DNA from: Candidatus Minthosoma equi
GTDB taxonomy: Bacteria; Bacteroidota; Bacteroidia; Bacteroidales; Bacteroidaceae
Length of the DNA: 64,000 nucleotides
NCBI GenBank assembly: GCA_018064885.1
Contig: JAGHUI010000013.1
Location: 1 to 64,000 of the forward strand
Direction of reading: 5' to 3'
Every line of letters starts with the position of its first letter. The first letter of the stretch is position 1. The translations under genes were made by a program, and so were the position numbers. The notes beneath the pieces were generated by a model. The model was not told where the DNA came from. It did not search any database and saw only the letters and a list, made by a program, of their open reading frames with translations. Positions 9,142 to 18,430 of the stretch are shown one piece after another.

Positions 9142-9870
9142 ATGCTCGGAACAATAGTAAATACAACAACTATCATCATCGGCGGTGCATTTGGCGCTAT
9201 AGTCCGCACAGGAATTGGAGAGAAATATAAGAAGGTGCTTTTCAATGGCTTGGGCTTGTGCTGTCTCGTCTTGGGAATGAACGCAGCCTTGCCTAATATG
9301 GCGAAGAGCGAATATCCTGTGTTGTTCATACTCAGCATTGCTATAGGCGGCATCGTAGGTACGAAGCTTGACCTTGCTGGACATATCGACCGATGGAACA
9401 GAAAGCTGAACGAGAGGTCTGGCAAGGAGAATAATAGTCTTAATGGGCTTGTCACTGGTTTGCTTCTCTACTGCATCGGCACATTCTCTATCGTCGGGCC
9501 TGTGCTTTCTGCTCTTTCGCCAACTGGGGGATGGTCGCTGGGCGAGTCTGCCAACACATATTTATATACTAACGCTACTCTCGACCTTGTCACATCGGCT
9601 GTGCTGGCAGCTTCTTTCGGATGGATCATGCTGCTGGCTGCTCCTGTGCTTTTCTGCTGGCAAGGCATGTTCTATGCCATAGGTTATTTCTGCGGAGACG
9701 GAATGCCAGAGCCGATGCGCACAGAGCTCAGCATCGTCGGTGGTGTGCTCATCGTGAGTTCGGGATTGGGAATCTTGGGCATCAAGGATTGCAAGACAGT
9801 CAATCTGCTGCCTTCGCTGCTTGTGCCTGTGATATTTTATTTGATAAAGACCCTCTCCCAAACGTTTTAG
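9142..9870 (+). CDS. DUF554 family membrane protein (YdfK/YqgA-like)
   Basis: A 242-residue polytopic membrane protein with about seven hydrophobic segments. It opens with MLGTIVNTTTIIIGGAFG and contains GLVTGLLLYCIGTFSIVGP and a glycine-rich last third (GGVLIVSSGLGILGI), the conserved pattern of DUF554. The biochemical role of this family is not established. It starts 23 bp after the dehydrogenase and its stop codon lies inside a TTTTAG/TTTTCG repeat that leads into the HAD gene. Confidence 0.85.
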   Translation: MLGTIVNTTTIIIGGAFGAIVRTGIGEKYKKVLFNGLGLCCLVLGMNAALPNMAKSEYPVLFILSIAIGGIVGTKLDLAGHIDRWNRKLNERSGKENNSLNGLVTGLLLYCIGTFSIVGPVLSALSPTGGWSLGESANTYLYTNATLDLVTSAVLAASFGWIMLLAAPVLFCWQGMFYAIGYFCGDGMPEPMRTELSIVGGVLIVSSGLGILGIKDCKTVNLLPSLLVPVIFYLIKTLSQTF

Positions 9871-9894
9871 TTTTCGTTTTCGTTTTCGTTTTTT
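9863..9894. repeat. Short TTTTCG/TTTTAG tandem repeat
   Basis: About five 6-base units (CGTTTTAGTTTTCGTTTT and onward) cover the DUF554 stop codon and end four bases before the HAD-gene ATG. It is the same motif as at 4644, 10568 and 17718. Confidence 0.7.
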
Positions 9895-9897
9895 ATA

Positions 9898-10554
9898 ATG
9901 ATTACAGCAAAAAACATAATATTTGATCTTGGCGGTGTTCTGGTTGACCTCAATATGAGCGGAATGCATCAGGCATGCGCTAAATTAGGCATTGATCCTG
10001 GTATGCTTTTCGTAAAATCAACAGATGAGAAGGCTGCCACAGTATGCCAGGGTATGTCTGCAAGTAAGGTGATTTCTGACTATCAGGTGGGAAAGATGAC
10101 AACGGAGGAGTTTGTGAATGTCGTGATGAGATTGTGCAAGCCTGGCACAACTCCTGAAGAAGTGAAAAATGCTTGGAATTCCTGTCTTGGCGAAGTGCCT
10201 ACGGAGCGAATTATGCTTATCAAGAAACTGCGTGAGATGGGACACCGAACATTCCTTCTTTCCAACACGAACGACCTGCATTGGGAATACACAAAACAAA
10301 AATGTTTCAACCAAGAGGGAATGACTGCCGATGACCTTTTCGACATCGCTTTCGTGTCCCATGAAGTGAGACTGGCAAAACCAGATGGCGAGATATATCG
10401 TCATGTCATTCAAGAGATTGGAGACGACGCATCTGACTGTCTATTCATTGACGATGCCCTTCTTAATGTGGAAGCAGCAAAGCGTGAAGGCATGCAGGCA
10501 GAATGGCTGGATTTGTCAAAAGAAGATACCGTTACACTATTTAACCGCTTATAG
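9898..10554 (+). CDS. HAD-superfamily phosphatase (YihX-like)
   Basis: A 218-residue haloacid dehalogenase-like hydrolase. Motif I is IFDLGGVLVD with nucleophile Asp10, motif II is LLSNTND, motif III includes the Lys in RLAKPDGEIY, and motif IV is LFIDDALLN. A helical cap lies between motifs I and II (about residues 15-95), giving a C1-capped fold. The DLGG form of motif I, with Gly instead of Asp two residues after the nucleophile, is usual in the YihX/epoxide hydrolase N-domain branch. It is probably a sugar- or nucleotide-phosphate phosphatase; the substrate is not predictable. The ATG follows TTTTATA directly after the repeat. Confidence 0.85.
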   Translation: MITAKNIIFDLGGVLVDLNMSGMHQACAKLGIDPGMLFVKSTDEKAATVCQGMSASKVISDYQVGKMTTEEFVNVVMRLCKPGTTPEEVKNAWNSCLGEVPTERIMLIKKLREMGHRTFLLSNTNDLHWEYTKQKCFNQEGMTADDLFDIAFVSHEVRLAKPDGEIYRHVIQEIGDDASDCLFIDDALLNVEAAKREGMQAEWLDLSKEDTVTLFNRL

Positions 10555-10567
10555 CCCAAGTCCAGCC

Positions 10568-10592
10568 GTTTTCGTTTTAGTTTTCGTTTTAG
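10568..10592. repeat. Short TTTTCG/TTTTAG tandem repeat
   Basis: Four alternating TTTTCG and TTTTAG units sit between the HAD stop and the EamA start and are followed by TCTTTTATA and the ATG. The layout almost copies that before the HAD gene. Confidence 0.7.
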
Positions 10593-10601
10593 TCTTTTAT
10601 A

Positions 10602-11531
10602 ATGCTTTTTTTAGGAGAAATAATATCACTCGTAGTTGCTGTATCGTGGACTGCAACGGCACTTTTTGCCGATGTGGCATCCAACCGCATGGGGTCTATT
10701 GTGCTGAACGTCATAAGAATGGTACTTTCGCTCCTTTTCCTTGCCATAACACTTTGGGTAACCATTGGCGTGCCCTACCCTGCCATGGCTGACGGTCAGA
10801 CAATCTTCTGGCTGGGGCTCTCTGGTTTTGTGGGTTATGTGCTTGGAGACTATTGCCTTTTCCAAAGTTATGTGCTTATCGGATCACGATTCGGTCAGCT
10901 CTTCATGACTCTCTCATCTCCTGCTGCCGCTCTCACAGCATGGATCCTGCTTGGTGAGCACATGACAGCAATGGCTCTGCTCGGCATGGCTATCACTATG
11001 ATAGGTATCGGAATGTCGGTATTGAACAAGAACAACGGAGAAAAGAAACTCACACTGAAACTTCCGGTCAAGGGAGTGCTCATGGGTATTGGTGCTGGTA
11101 TGGGGCAAGGCATAGGACTGGTTCTCAGTAAAGTGGGCATGGAGCATTACGAGATAGTTTCTGGTGGAGCATTAGGACACATGATGCCTTTTGCCTCAAC
11201 CATGATACGAGCCGTAGTGGGCATGATTGGATTCTCCTTTGCCCTGTTCATATTCTCTAAAAACGGTGGTGCCAAATTCATGAAAGGTGTGAAAGACAAG
11301 AAAGGAATGGCATGTGCCCTCGGTGCAGCAACATTCGGACCCTTCATCGGAGTCAGTCTTTCACTCATGGCAACACTCTACACGAATGCTGGCATTGCAC
11401 AGACTATTATGGCAATGACACCTGTGTTCATCCTTTTGCCTTCCAAGATTTTCTTCCATCAGGACATAACGAAATTAGAGGTTCTGGGAGCCATCATCAG
11501 TGTGATTGGCGTTTCGCTTTTCTTCATGTAA
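10602..11531 (+). CDS. EamA/DMT-family transporter
   Basis: A 309-residue inner membrane protein with ten predicted helices in two EamA halves. The first half contains GLSGFVGYVLGDYCLFQSYVLIGSR followed by SPAAALTAWILLGE, and the second half repeats this with MTPVFILLPSKIFFHQD, as expected for drug/metabolite transporters. A short charged linker (NKNNGEKKLTLK, about 145-156) joins the halves. Members export amino acids, nucleotides or metabolites; this one cannot be assigned a substrate. It is the last gene of the run that begins at the 8104 promoter. Confidence 0.88.
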   Translation: MLFLGEIISLVVAVSWTATALFADVASNRMGSIVLNVIRMVLSLLFLAITLWVTIGVPYPAMADGQTIFWLGLSGFVGYVLGDYCLFQSYVLIGSRFGQLFMTLSSPAAALTAWILLGEHMTAMALLGMAITMIGIGMSVLNKNNGEKKLTLKLPVKGVLMGIGAGMGQGIGLVLSKVGMEHYEIVSGGALGHMMPFASTMIRAVVGMIGFSFALFIFSKNGGAKFMKGVKDKKGMACALGAATFGPFIGVSLSLMATLYTNAGIAQTIMAMTPVFILLPSKIFFHQDITKLEVLGAIISVIGVSLFFM

Positions 11532-11630
11532 AAGCAAACCCACAATTGCACAATAGGACAAAAATATACAAAAATTATATCTTCAATTCAGTTTTTAACG
11601 CTTTTATTTCTTCATTTCCCAAATATTCTG

Positions 11631-11638
11631 TTACTTTG
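11631..11638 (+). promoter_or_regulatory. Possible -7 box before panC
   Basis: TTACTTTG differs by one base from TAnnTTTG and lies 43 bp before the panC ATG, in an AT-rich gap with no terminator-like structure. No good -33 element is seen. Confidence 0.25.
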
Positions 11639-11681
11639 CACTGATTTAGACTAAGACTATCGTCTTTAGAAGAAACAGCAA

Positions 11682-12524
11682 ATGAAAGTAATCAATTCTG
11701 TAAAGGAACTCAAGGAGACAATTGCAGCCTTGAGAGAAGATAAAAAGCAGATTGGTCTTGTGCCAACAATGGGTGCTCTTCACGAAGGTCACGCATCTCT
11801 CGTTCGCCGTTCTGTGAAAGAGAATGATGTAACCGTGGTGAGCATCTTCCTTAATCCTACTCAGTTTAACGATCCTAAAGACTTGGAGCGCTACCCACGC
11901 ACTCTTGATAGCGACTGCAAGCTTTTGGAAGAATGTGGTGCTCAGATTGCTTTTGCGCCAAGCGTAAAAGAAGTGTATCCTGAGCCTGACACACGCCATT
12001 TCTCATACCCTCCAACAGACGAGGTTATGGAAGGAGCGCGTCGTCCAGGTCATTTCAATGGAGTATGCCAGATTGTTTCCAAGCTTTTCTATATGGTGGA
12101 ACCAGACCGCGCATATTTCGGAGAGAAAGACTATCAGCAGATTGCTGTCATCCGACGCATGGTTGACGACCTCGGATTCAAGCTCGAAATCGTGCCATGC
12201 CCTGTCATCCGTGAAGAAAACGGTTTGGCTCGCAGCAGCCGCAATGCACTCCTCGCACCAGAAGAGAAAGCCATTGCTCCAAACATATACCGCATTCTTC
12301 AGGAAAGCAAGACACTCGGGCTCAGCGTTGACGAGACACGCCAGTGGGCTATTGACCAGATCAATGCCATCGAAGGGCTTGAAGTAGAGTACTATAGCAT
12401 TGTGGATGGCGACACCCTTGCTGACGTTCATTCTTGGGATGAAGCAGATAGCATCGTTGGTTGCATCACCGTATATTGCGGAAAGACACCAATCAGACTT
12501 ATTGATCATACAAGATATAAATGA
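11682..12524 (+). CDS. panC: Pantothenate synthetase
   Basis: A 280-residue cytoplasmic enzyme that joins pantoate and beta-alanine with ATP to make pantothenate (vitamin B5, coenzyme A pathway). The HIGH-type nucleotide motif is MGALHEGH (30-37), with the conserved [18 protein letters not shown] and FGEKDYQQ blocks and a KMSKS-like LARSSRN loop. Length is typical. The stop codon lies one base before the panD ATG, so the two genes are translationally linked; panD makes the beta-alanine that PanC uses. Confidence 0.97.
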   Translation: MKVINSVKELKETIAALREDKKQIGLVPTMGALHEGHASLVRRSVKENDVTVVSIFLNPTQFNDPKDLERYPRTLDSDCKLLEECGAQIAFAPSVKEVYPEPDTRHFSYPPTDEVMEGARRPGHFNGVCQIVSKLFYMVEPDRAYFGEKDYQQIAVIRRMVDDLGFKLEIVPCPVIREENGLARSSRNALLAPEEKAIAPNIYRILQESKTLGLSVDETRQWAIDQINAIEGLEVEYYSIVDGDTLADVHSWDEADSIVGCITVYCGKTPIRLIDHTRYK

Positions 12525-12525
12525 C

Positions 12526-12876
12526 ATGCAGATAGAAGTAATGAAATCGAAGCTCCATTGTGTTAGGGTTACAGAAGCAAACCTTAACTACATGGGCAGC
12601 ATCACCATAGACGAAGATTTGATGGATGCCGTGAACCTCATTCCTGGCGAGCGCGTGTATATCGTAAACAACAACAATGGTGAGCGTTTCGACACATATA
12701 TTATAAAAGGCGAGCGCGGCAGCGGATGCATCTGTCTCAACGGTGCAGCGGCGCGCAAGGTACAGGTAGGCGACATTGTCATCATCATGTCATACGCCCT
12801 GATGGATTTCGAGGAAGCTAAGACATTCAAGCCAATGGTGGCTTTCCCCGACCAGAACACCAACAAGCTTCCTTAG
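12526..12876 (+). CDS. panD: Aspartate 1-decarboxylase
   Basis: A 116-residue pyruvoyl-dependent enzyme that converts L-aspartate to beta-alanine for pantothenate synthesis. The proenzyme self-cleaves in the YMGS motif between Gly24 and Ser25. Choosing the ATG at 12526 puts this serine at position 25, as in E. coli PanD; an ATG at 12541 would put it at 20. The frame is open further upstream but overlaps panC and has no family match. Conserved blocks [10 protein letters not shown] and [12 protein letters not shown] are present. It follows panC directly. Confidence 0.95.
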   Translation: MQIEVMKSKLHCVRVTEANLNYMGSITIDEDLMDAVNLIPGERVYIVNNNNGERFDTYIIKGERGSGCICLNGAAARKVQVGDIVIIMSYALMDFEEAKTFKPMVAFPDQNTNKLP

Positions 12877-12923
12877 GGGAAAACAAAGAACTTTCAACAA
12901 TAATAATACATTATTCTCCATTT

Positions 12924-15900
12924 ATGAAAATGAATCTTAAGAAGGTGCTCGTACTCGGTTCGGGCGCCCTTAAAATCGGACAGGCAGGTGAGTTCGACTA
13001 TTCTGGTTCACAGGCACTCAAGGCGTTGCGCGAAGAAGGCATCCGTTCCGTACTTGTAAATCCTAACGTAGCAACAATCCAGACCAGCGAAGGCATCGCC
13101 GACAAGGTTTATTTCCTTCCTATCACTCCTTACTTCATCACTGAGATTATCAAGAAGGAGCGCCCAGACGGCATCATGCTCGCATGGGGTGGACAGACTG
13201 GTCTTAACGTAGGTACAGCTCTCTACCAGAGCGGCGTCCTCAAGGAATATGGCGTTCAGGTTCTCGGTACAAGCGTAGAGGCTATCATGAACACAGAAGA
13301 CCGCGACCTCTTCGTGAAAGAGCTCAACAAGGTCAGCCTCAAGGTTCCTGTATCAGAGGCATGCGAAACAATGGAAAGCGCAGTAGAGGCTGCACGTCGC
13401 ATCGGCTACCCTATCATGATCCGTTCTGCATACGCACTTGGCGGTCTCGGCTCAGGCGTTTGTCCTGACGAAAAGACATTCATTGAAATTGCAGAGTCAG
13501 CATTCACTTTCGCTCCACAGGTACTCGTAGAAGAGTCACTCAAGGGATGGAAGGAAATTGAGTTCGAGTGCATCCGCGATGCTAACGACCACTGTTTCAC
13601 AGTAGCTTCAATGGAGAATTTCGACCCACTGGGAATTCACACTGGTGAGTCAATCGTAGTAGCTCCAACTTGCTCACTTACAGACGAGCAGGTGAAGATG
13701 CTTCAGGACATCACAATCAAGTGTGTTCGTCATCTCAACATCGTCGGCGAGTGTAACATCCAGTTCGCATTCAACGCTGTTACAAACGACTACCGCATCA
13801 TCGAAATCAACGCACGTCTTTCTCGTTCTTCTGCACTCGCTTCAAAAGCAACAGGTTATCCTCTTGCATTTGTTGCCGCTAAGATTGCTCTCGGATACAC
13901 ACTCGACCAGATTGGCGAGATGGGTACTCCAAACTCAGCATACGTTGCACCATCTCTTGATTACATGATCTGTAAGATTCCACGCTGGGACCTCACTAAG
14001 TTCACAGGTGTGAGCCGTAAGATTGGTTCAAGCATGAAGTCTGTCGGCGAAATCATGTCTATCGGCCGCTCATTCGAAGAAATGCTCCAGAAAGGTCTCC
14101 GCATGATTGGACAGGGAATGCACGGTTTCGTAGGCAACGACCACACACGCTTTGAGAACCTTGACGAGGAACTTCAGAACCCAACAGACCTCCGTATCTT
14201 CGCCATCGCACAGGCATTGGAAGAAGGCTACACTGTTGAGCGCATTGAAGAGCTCACAAAGATTGACCCATGGTTCATCGAGCGCATGAAGAACATCGTT
14301 GACTACAAGCACAAGCTCAGCGAATACGATAAGATTGAGGACATTCCTGCAGACGTTATGCGCCAGGCAAAGATCTGGGGATTCTCAGACTTCCAGATTG
14401 CACGCTTCGTTCTCAAGACAAATGCAAGCAACATGGAAAAGGAGAACCTTGCAGTTCGCTCATATCGCAAGAAGCTCGGCATCCTTCCAGCAGTAAAGCG
14501 CATCGAGACAGTTGCAAGCGAGCATCCAGAGCTCACAAATTACCTCTACATGACATACGCTGTTGAAGGCTACGACATCAACTATTATAATAATGAGAAG
14601 TCTGTAATCGTCCTCGGATCAGGTGCTTACCGCATCGGTTCATCTGTTGAGTTTGACTGGTGTTCTGTAAATGCCATCAACACAGCCCGCAAGCTCGGTT
14701 ACAAATCAATCATGATCAACTACAACCCTGAGACAGTTTCTACTGACTACGACATGTGCGACCGCCTCTACTTCGACGAGCTCTCATTCGAGCGCGTACT
14801 CGATGTTATCGACCTTGAGCAGCCACGCGGTGTCATCGTATCTGTAGGTGGTCAGATTCCAAATAACCTTGCTATGAAGCTCCATCGCCAGAGTGTGCCA
14901 ATCCTCGGTACATCTCCAGTCAGCATTGACCGTGCCGAAAACCGCGGCAAGTTCTCTGCAATGCTCGACCAGCTCGGCATCGACCAGCCAAAATGGAGCG
15001 CACTCACAAGCATGGACGACGTTAAGCAGTTCGTTGACGAAGTAGGCTATCCAGTTCTCGTACGCCCATCATACGTACTCTCTGGCGCAGCAATGAACGT
15101 ATGCCACAATGACGAAGAGCTCAAGCGCTTCCTTGAAATGGCAAGCGAGGTCAGCAAAGAATATCCTGTTGTCATCTCTCAGTTCATGACAGAGACAAAC
15201 GAGATTGAATTTGACGGCGTTGCACAGAACGGTGAAGTTGTAGAATACGGAATCTCTGAGCATATTGAGTATGCAGGCGTTCACTCTGGTGACGCAACAA
15301 TGGTGTTCCCTGCTCAGCAGTGCTCATTCGCAACAATCCGCCAAATCAAGAAGATTTCTCGCGCCATTGCCAAGGAACTCAACATCTCAGGTCCATTCAA
15401 TATCCAGTTCCTTGCTAAGGGACGCAGCGTAAAGGTAATCGAGTGTAACCTCCGTGCCAGCCGCTCATTCCCATTCGTCAGCAAGGTTCTCAAGCGCAAC
15501 CTCATCGAGACAGCTACAAAGATCATGCTCGATGCTCCATACAACAAGCCAGAGAAGGGTGCGTTTGACATTGACCGCATGGGTGTCAAGGCATCACAGT
15601 TCTCATTCGCTCGTCTCCAGAACGCCGACCCTGTTCTCGGTGTTGACATGAGCTCTACTGGTGAGGTAGGCTGTATGGGCGATTCTTACGACGAGGCACT
15701 CCTTAACTCAATGATTGCCACTGGCTACAAGATCCCATCAAAGGACAAGGGCATCATGCTCTCAAGCGGCGGCGCTAAGGAAAAGGCAGCCCTCCTCGAT
15801 GCAGCTCAGGCTCTCGTAAAGAATGGCTACAAGGTATATGCATCTGAGGGAACTGCTAAGTACCTCAATGACAATGGCGTTGCTGCTACTGCTGTTGGAT

Positions 15901-16157
15901 GGCCAGACGAGTCTAACTCTGGCGTAGAGAATGTTATGGACATGATTCACGACCACAAGTTCGACCTCATTGTCAACATTCCAAAGAACCACACAAAGCG
16001 CGAGCTCACAAATGGCTACAAGATTCGCCGTGGCGCTATCGACCACAACATTCCGCTCATCACAAACGCTCGCCTTGCATCTGCTTTCATTGAGGCATTC
16101 TGCAACGTTCCTGTAGAAGAACTCCAGATCAAGTCATGGCAGGAGTACAATAACTAA
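12924..16157 (+). CDS. carB: Carbamoyl phosphate synthase large subunit
   Basis: A 1077-residue synthetase subunit that makes carbamoyl phosphate from bicarbonate, ammonia and two ATP for pyrimidine and arginine synthesis. It has two homologous ATP-grasp halves: the first opens VLVLGSGALKIGQAGEFDYS and the second VIVLGSGAYRIGSSVEFDWC near residue 560. An oligomerisation region lies between them and an MGS-like allosteric domain occupies about the last 140 residues (GIMLSSGG onward). Length is normal. The glutaminase subunit gene carA is not in the window. Codon choice is strongly biased, as expected for an abundant enzyme. A second ATG at 12930 is an alternative start. Confidence 0.96.
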   Translation: MKMNLKKVLVLGSGALKIGQAGEFDYSGSQALKALREEGIRSVLVNPNVATIQTSEGIADKVYFLPITPYFITEIIKKERPDGIMLAWGGQTGLNVGTALYQSGVLKEYGVQVLGTSVEAIMNTEDRDLFVKELNKVSLKVPVSEACETMESAVEAARRIGYPIMIRSAYALGGLGSGVCPDEKTFIEIAESAFTFAPQVLVEESLKGWKEIEFECIRDANDHCFTVASMENFDPLGIHTGESIVVAPTCSLTDEQVKMLQDITIKCVRHLNIVGECNIQFAFNAVTNDYRIIEINARLSRSSALASKATGYPLAFVAAKIALGYTLDQIGEMGTPNSAYVAPSLDYMICKIPRWDLTKFTGVSRKIGSSMKSVGEIMSIGRSFEEMLQKGLRMIGQGMHGFVGNDHTRFENLDEELQNPTDLRIFAIAQALEEGYTVERIEELTKIDPWFIERMKNIVDYKHKLSEYDKIEDIPADVMRQAKIWGFSDFQIARFVLKTNASNMEKENLAVRSYRKKLGILPAVKRIETVASEHPELTNYLYMTYAVEGYDINYYNNEKSVIVLGSGAYRIGSSVEFDWCSVNAINTARKLGYKSIMINYNPETVSTDYDMCDRLYFDELSFERVLDVIDLEQPRGVIVSVGGQIPNNLAMKLHRQSVPILGTSPVSIDRAENRGKFSAMLDQLGIDQPKWSALTSMDDVKQFVDEVGYPVLVRPSYVLSGAAMNVCHNDEELKRFLEMASEVSKEYPVVISQFMTETNEIEFDGVAQNGEVVEYGISEHIEYAGVHSGDATMVFPAQQCSFATIRQIKKISRAIAKELNISGPFNIQFLAKGRSVKVIECNLRASRSFPFVSKVLKRNLIETATKIMLDAPYNKPEKGAFDIDRMGVKASQFSFARLQNADPVLGVDMSSTGEVGCMGDSYDEALLNSMIATGYKIPSKDKGIMLSSGGAKEKAALLDAAQALVKNGYKVYASEGTAKYLNDNGVAATAVGWPDESNSGVENVMDMIHDHKFDLIVNIPKNHTKRELTNGYKIRRGAIDHNIPLITNARLASAFIEAFCNVPVEELQIKSWQEYNN

Positions 16158-16200
16158 TAAATGCTTTTTGCTGTCTCTGACACAAAAAAATACCATAGAG

Positions 16201-16234
16201 AGTGTCACTTTCGCTTGAAAGTGACACTTTTTTT
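16201..16234 (+). terminator. Intrinsic terminator after carB
   Basis: AGTGTCACTTTC at 16201-16212 pairs perfectly with GAAAGTGACACT at 16217-16228 across a GCTT loop and is followed by a run of seven T. It ends the pan/car transcript. Confidence 0.9.
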
Positions 16235-16267
16235 GTTTCAGATACTCATTGAAAAACATATTATTCG

Positions 16268-16275
16268 TAATTTTG
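16268..16275 (+). promoter_or_regulatory. Possible -7 box for caspase cassette
   Basis: TAATTTTG fits TAnnTTTG and lies 30 bp before the first caspase-like gene, downstream of the carB terminator. The nearest TTG (16249-16251) is only 16 bp away, shorter than the usual 19-21. Confidence 0.35.
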
Positions 16276-16305
16276 TATCGAAATTAAAGATACTTATATA
16301 AATAT

Positions 16306-17718
16306 ATGTGTAAGAAAATCATCATTACAATTGCCTTGGCGCTATGCTGCATGATAAGCAATGCCCAGACATTCTACGAAGTCAACTACAAAATTGACGA
16401 TGAAGAGTTTGTAGGTCTCATGATCTATTACAGTGACGAAAACTGTAACATGCGCATCGTTTCCGCAGAATCTATCGAGAACGATGAAGTGTGGGAATCG
16501 CAGTACATCAACTACGCCTACGACAAAGAAGAAAACGATGGAATCGGCATGATGCTCTACTATCCTGTAGAAAAGAAATTCCCTGCTTTCGTTTGGTATT
16601 GGGAAGAAGATGACGCAAGTGACATCACCGACAAGCCATACGTCACCTTCAACATAAAAAAGGAGAAGGAATACTTTGAGAGTGAGTATTTCCGCGAGAT
16701 CAGCATTGCCGACATGGACGAGAACTATGTCAGCCAGTTCTACGGTGAGGACGAGCCAGAATACCACATGCTTGTCAATGCCATCAAAACCATCAAGCTG
16801 CAGGGCGGAAATGCGAACAGAAACGACATTGAGGTCACTGTTGACAATCCTGTAATCACAAACAACAACATTGACGGCGAAGAAGATGCCATGGCAGGCA
16901 CAAATGTAGAGCCAGGAGGCGGCAACGGATCAACACTCACATCAAGCTCAACTGCCACATCTTCAGCCAACTCCACCATGCACGTCATCATCGTTGCAAA
17001 CACAAAAGTCAGCGACATCGGTGCTGCCTGCAAGCGCGACCTTGACAACCTGAGCAGCGAGTTTGGCGGCATAGCCAAAGTGCTCGGCATGCAGTATGAT
17101 TTGCAGACACTCTATGGCAACAGCTACAGCAAGGAGGCACTTGTGAAACTCGTCAAGAACTTCTATCCAAAAAAGAACGACGTAGTAGTGTTCGTCTATA
17201 CAGGTCACGGATTCCGCTTTGACAATCAGACAGATTACTATCCAAACATGGATCTCTGTCCATCAAGCTACGACGATCCAAGAGAGAACTATGTGTCTGT
17301 CAGCGACGTGTATAAAGAGATAGTAGCAAAAGGCGCACGTCTCAGTCTTGTGTTCAGCGATTGCTGCAACACAAAGATCGGCGCAAACCTTCCGCTCATC
17401 AATACAAATACACTCTTCTCCCGTTCCAACAACAACTTCGACCGCAGCAAGCTCCAGCGCCTCTTTATCGACGCATCTGGCAGTCTTATTGCCACAGCAG
17501 CAAGCCCAGGCGAAATGTCATGGTGCGGAGTCAATGGCGGCTTCTTCACCCTCAGTCTCCTTGAGAGCCTTCGCAGCCAGATCAGCGCAATGTCAACAGT
17601 GACACCAGATTGGGACACACTCGTGAACAATGCTATATCAAGCGCTGCCAAGAAATCAGCCAACACAGCCGGAACCAAGACACAGAACGGAATGAAGATG
17701 GTGAGAATCAAGAATTAA
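16306..17718 (+). CDS. Exported caspase-like (peptidase C14) protein
   Basis: A 470-residue exported protein with a Sec signal peptide ending near MISNAQ (residue 21). Residues about 22-165 form a beta-rich domain I do not recognise. A Gly/Ser/Thr-rich linker (about 200-224) leads to a C-terminal caspase fold (about 225-470). The catalytic dyad is visible: His301 in VYTGHGFRFD and Cys354 in VFSDCCN, each after a hydrophobic strand as in caspases, metacaspases and gingipains (clan CD). The metacaspase signature DCCHSG is DCCNTK here, so the residue after the catalytic Cys is Asn. It has no T9SS-type C-terminus, so it is probably periplasmic. It shares motifs with 18430-19404 and lies with it around a thioredoxin gene. 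Confidence 0.82.
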   Translation: MCKKIIITIALALCCMISNAQTFYEVNYKIDDEEFVGLMIYYSDENCNMRIVSAESIENDEVWESQYINYAYDKEENDGIGMMLYYPVEKKFPAFVWYWEEDDASDITDKPYVTFNIKKEKEYFESEYFREISIADMDENYVSQFYGEDEPEYHMLVNAIKTIKLQGGNANRNDIEVTVDNPVITNNNIDGEEDAMAGTNVEPGGGNGSTLTSSSTATSSANSTMHVIIVANTKVSDIGAACKRDLDNLSSEFGGIAKVLGMQYDLQTLYGNSYSKEALVKLVKNFYPKKNDVVVFVYTGHGFRFDNQTDYYPNMDLCPSSYDDPRENYVSVSDVYKEIVAKGARLSLVFSDCCNTKIGANLPLINTNTLFSRSNNNFDRSKLQRLFIDASGSLIATAASPGEMSWCGVNGGFFTLSLLESLRSQISAMSTVTPDWDTLVNNAISSAAKKSANTAGTKTQNGMKMVRIKN

Positions 17719-17762
17719 CGAAAACGAAAACTGAAACGAAAACGAAAACGAAAACTAAAAAC
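17718..17762. repeat. CGAAAA/CTAAAA tandem repeat
   Basis: About seven 6-base units (CGAAAA, CTGAAA, CTAAAA) lie between the first caspase-like gene and the thioredoxin gene. This is the reverse complement of the repeats at 4644, 9863 and 10568, so relative to the plus-strand genes it lies in the opposite orientation. Confidence 0.7.
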
Positions 17763-17773
17763 TGAATATCAAT

Positions 17774-18430
17774 ATGAAACTTATAGTTAAAATTGCGATT
17801 GGTGTCATAATTGGCCTTTTCGTCATGGGAACAATAACAATGTGTGCTGTAGGTTGCGGCGCATGCACTGCCGGAAACCTGCTCTTTGACGATGACACAG
17901 AGGAAGTAGATGATGAATTCTACGAGGATGATGAGGATTCTGACTACTATGAAGATGCAGACGATGATTCTGACGAAGAGAGCTCAGAGGACTACGAATC
18001 TGATGATGACAACAGCAACTCAAACGACAACTTCTATGACAATGCCGTTGATGACGACCAAGCATCTGCTGCCTCAAACTGGGGCGACGGAACAGTTCGC
18101 GAACTCACTTCAGCACAGTTCTACAGCCTCGTTGCAAAGAAGAGCAACAAAGGCGACTACATCGGCAACGGACCATGCGTGGTTGACTTCTGGGCATCAT
18201 GGTGCGGCTACTGCAAGCAGATTGCGCCATACATGACTCGCCTTGCCAAGCAATACAAGGGCAAGGTGCAGTTCTACAAGGTCAATGCTGACAACTGCAC
18301 AGATGTGGCATCACTCTATGGCATAGAGTCTCTGCCTACAGTATTCTTCTGCTCAGGCAGCGACATCGAAGTGACAACAGGCGCATTATCTGAAAGCGAA
18401 TACCAAAAGAAGGTTAAAGCATTGATCTGA
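17774..18430 (+). CDS. Membrane-anchored thioredoxin with acidic linker
   Basis: A 218-residue protein in three parts. Residues 4-35 are a hydrophobic segment with three Cys (MCAVGCGAC), likely a signal anchor. Residues 38-96 are an extremely acidic stretch, mostly Asp, Glu and Ser with some Tyr and Asn. Residues about 105-218 are a thioredoxin domain with VVDFWASWCGYC (active Cys144 and Cys147) and the cis-Pro loop LPTVFF (Pro188). The domain probably faces the periplasm and reduces or oxidises disulfides there. It lies between two caspase-like genes and its stop overlaps the second one by one base (TGATG). Caspase-fold enzymes depend on a free catalytic Cys, so a redox maintenance role is plausible but unproven. 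Confidence 0.85.
   Translation: MKLIVKIAIGVIIGLFVMGTITMCAVGCGACTAGNLLFDDDTEEVDDEFYEDDEDSDYYEDADDDSDEESSEDYESDDDNSNSNDNFYDNAVDDDQASAASNWGDGTVRELTSAQFYSLVAKKSNKGDYIGNGPCVVDFWASWCGYCKQIAPYMTRLAKQYKGKVQFYKVNADNCTDVASLYGIESLPTVFFCSGSDIEVTTGALSESEYQKKVKALI

Noticed and set aside
12400-12525. Longer start for panD
   Set aside because: The frame is open upstream but overlaps panC, and the 12526 start puts the cleavage Ser at position 25 as in E. coli PanD.
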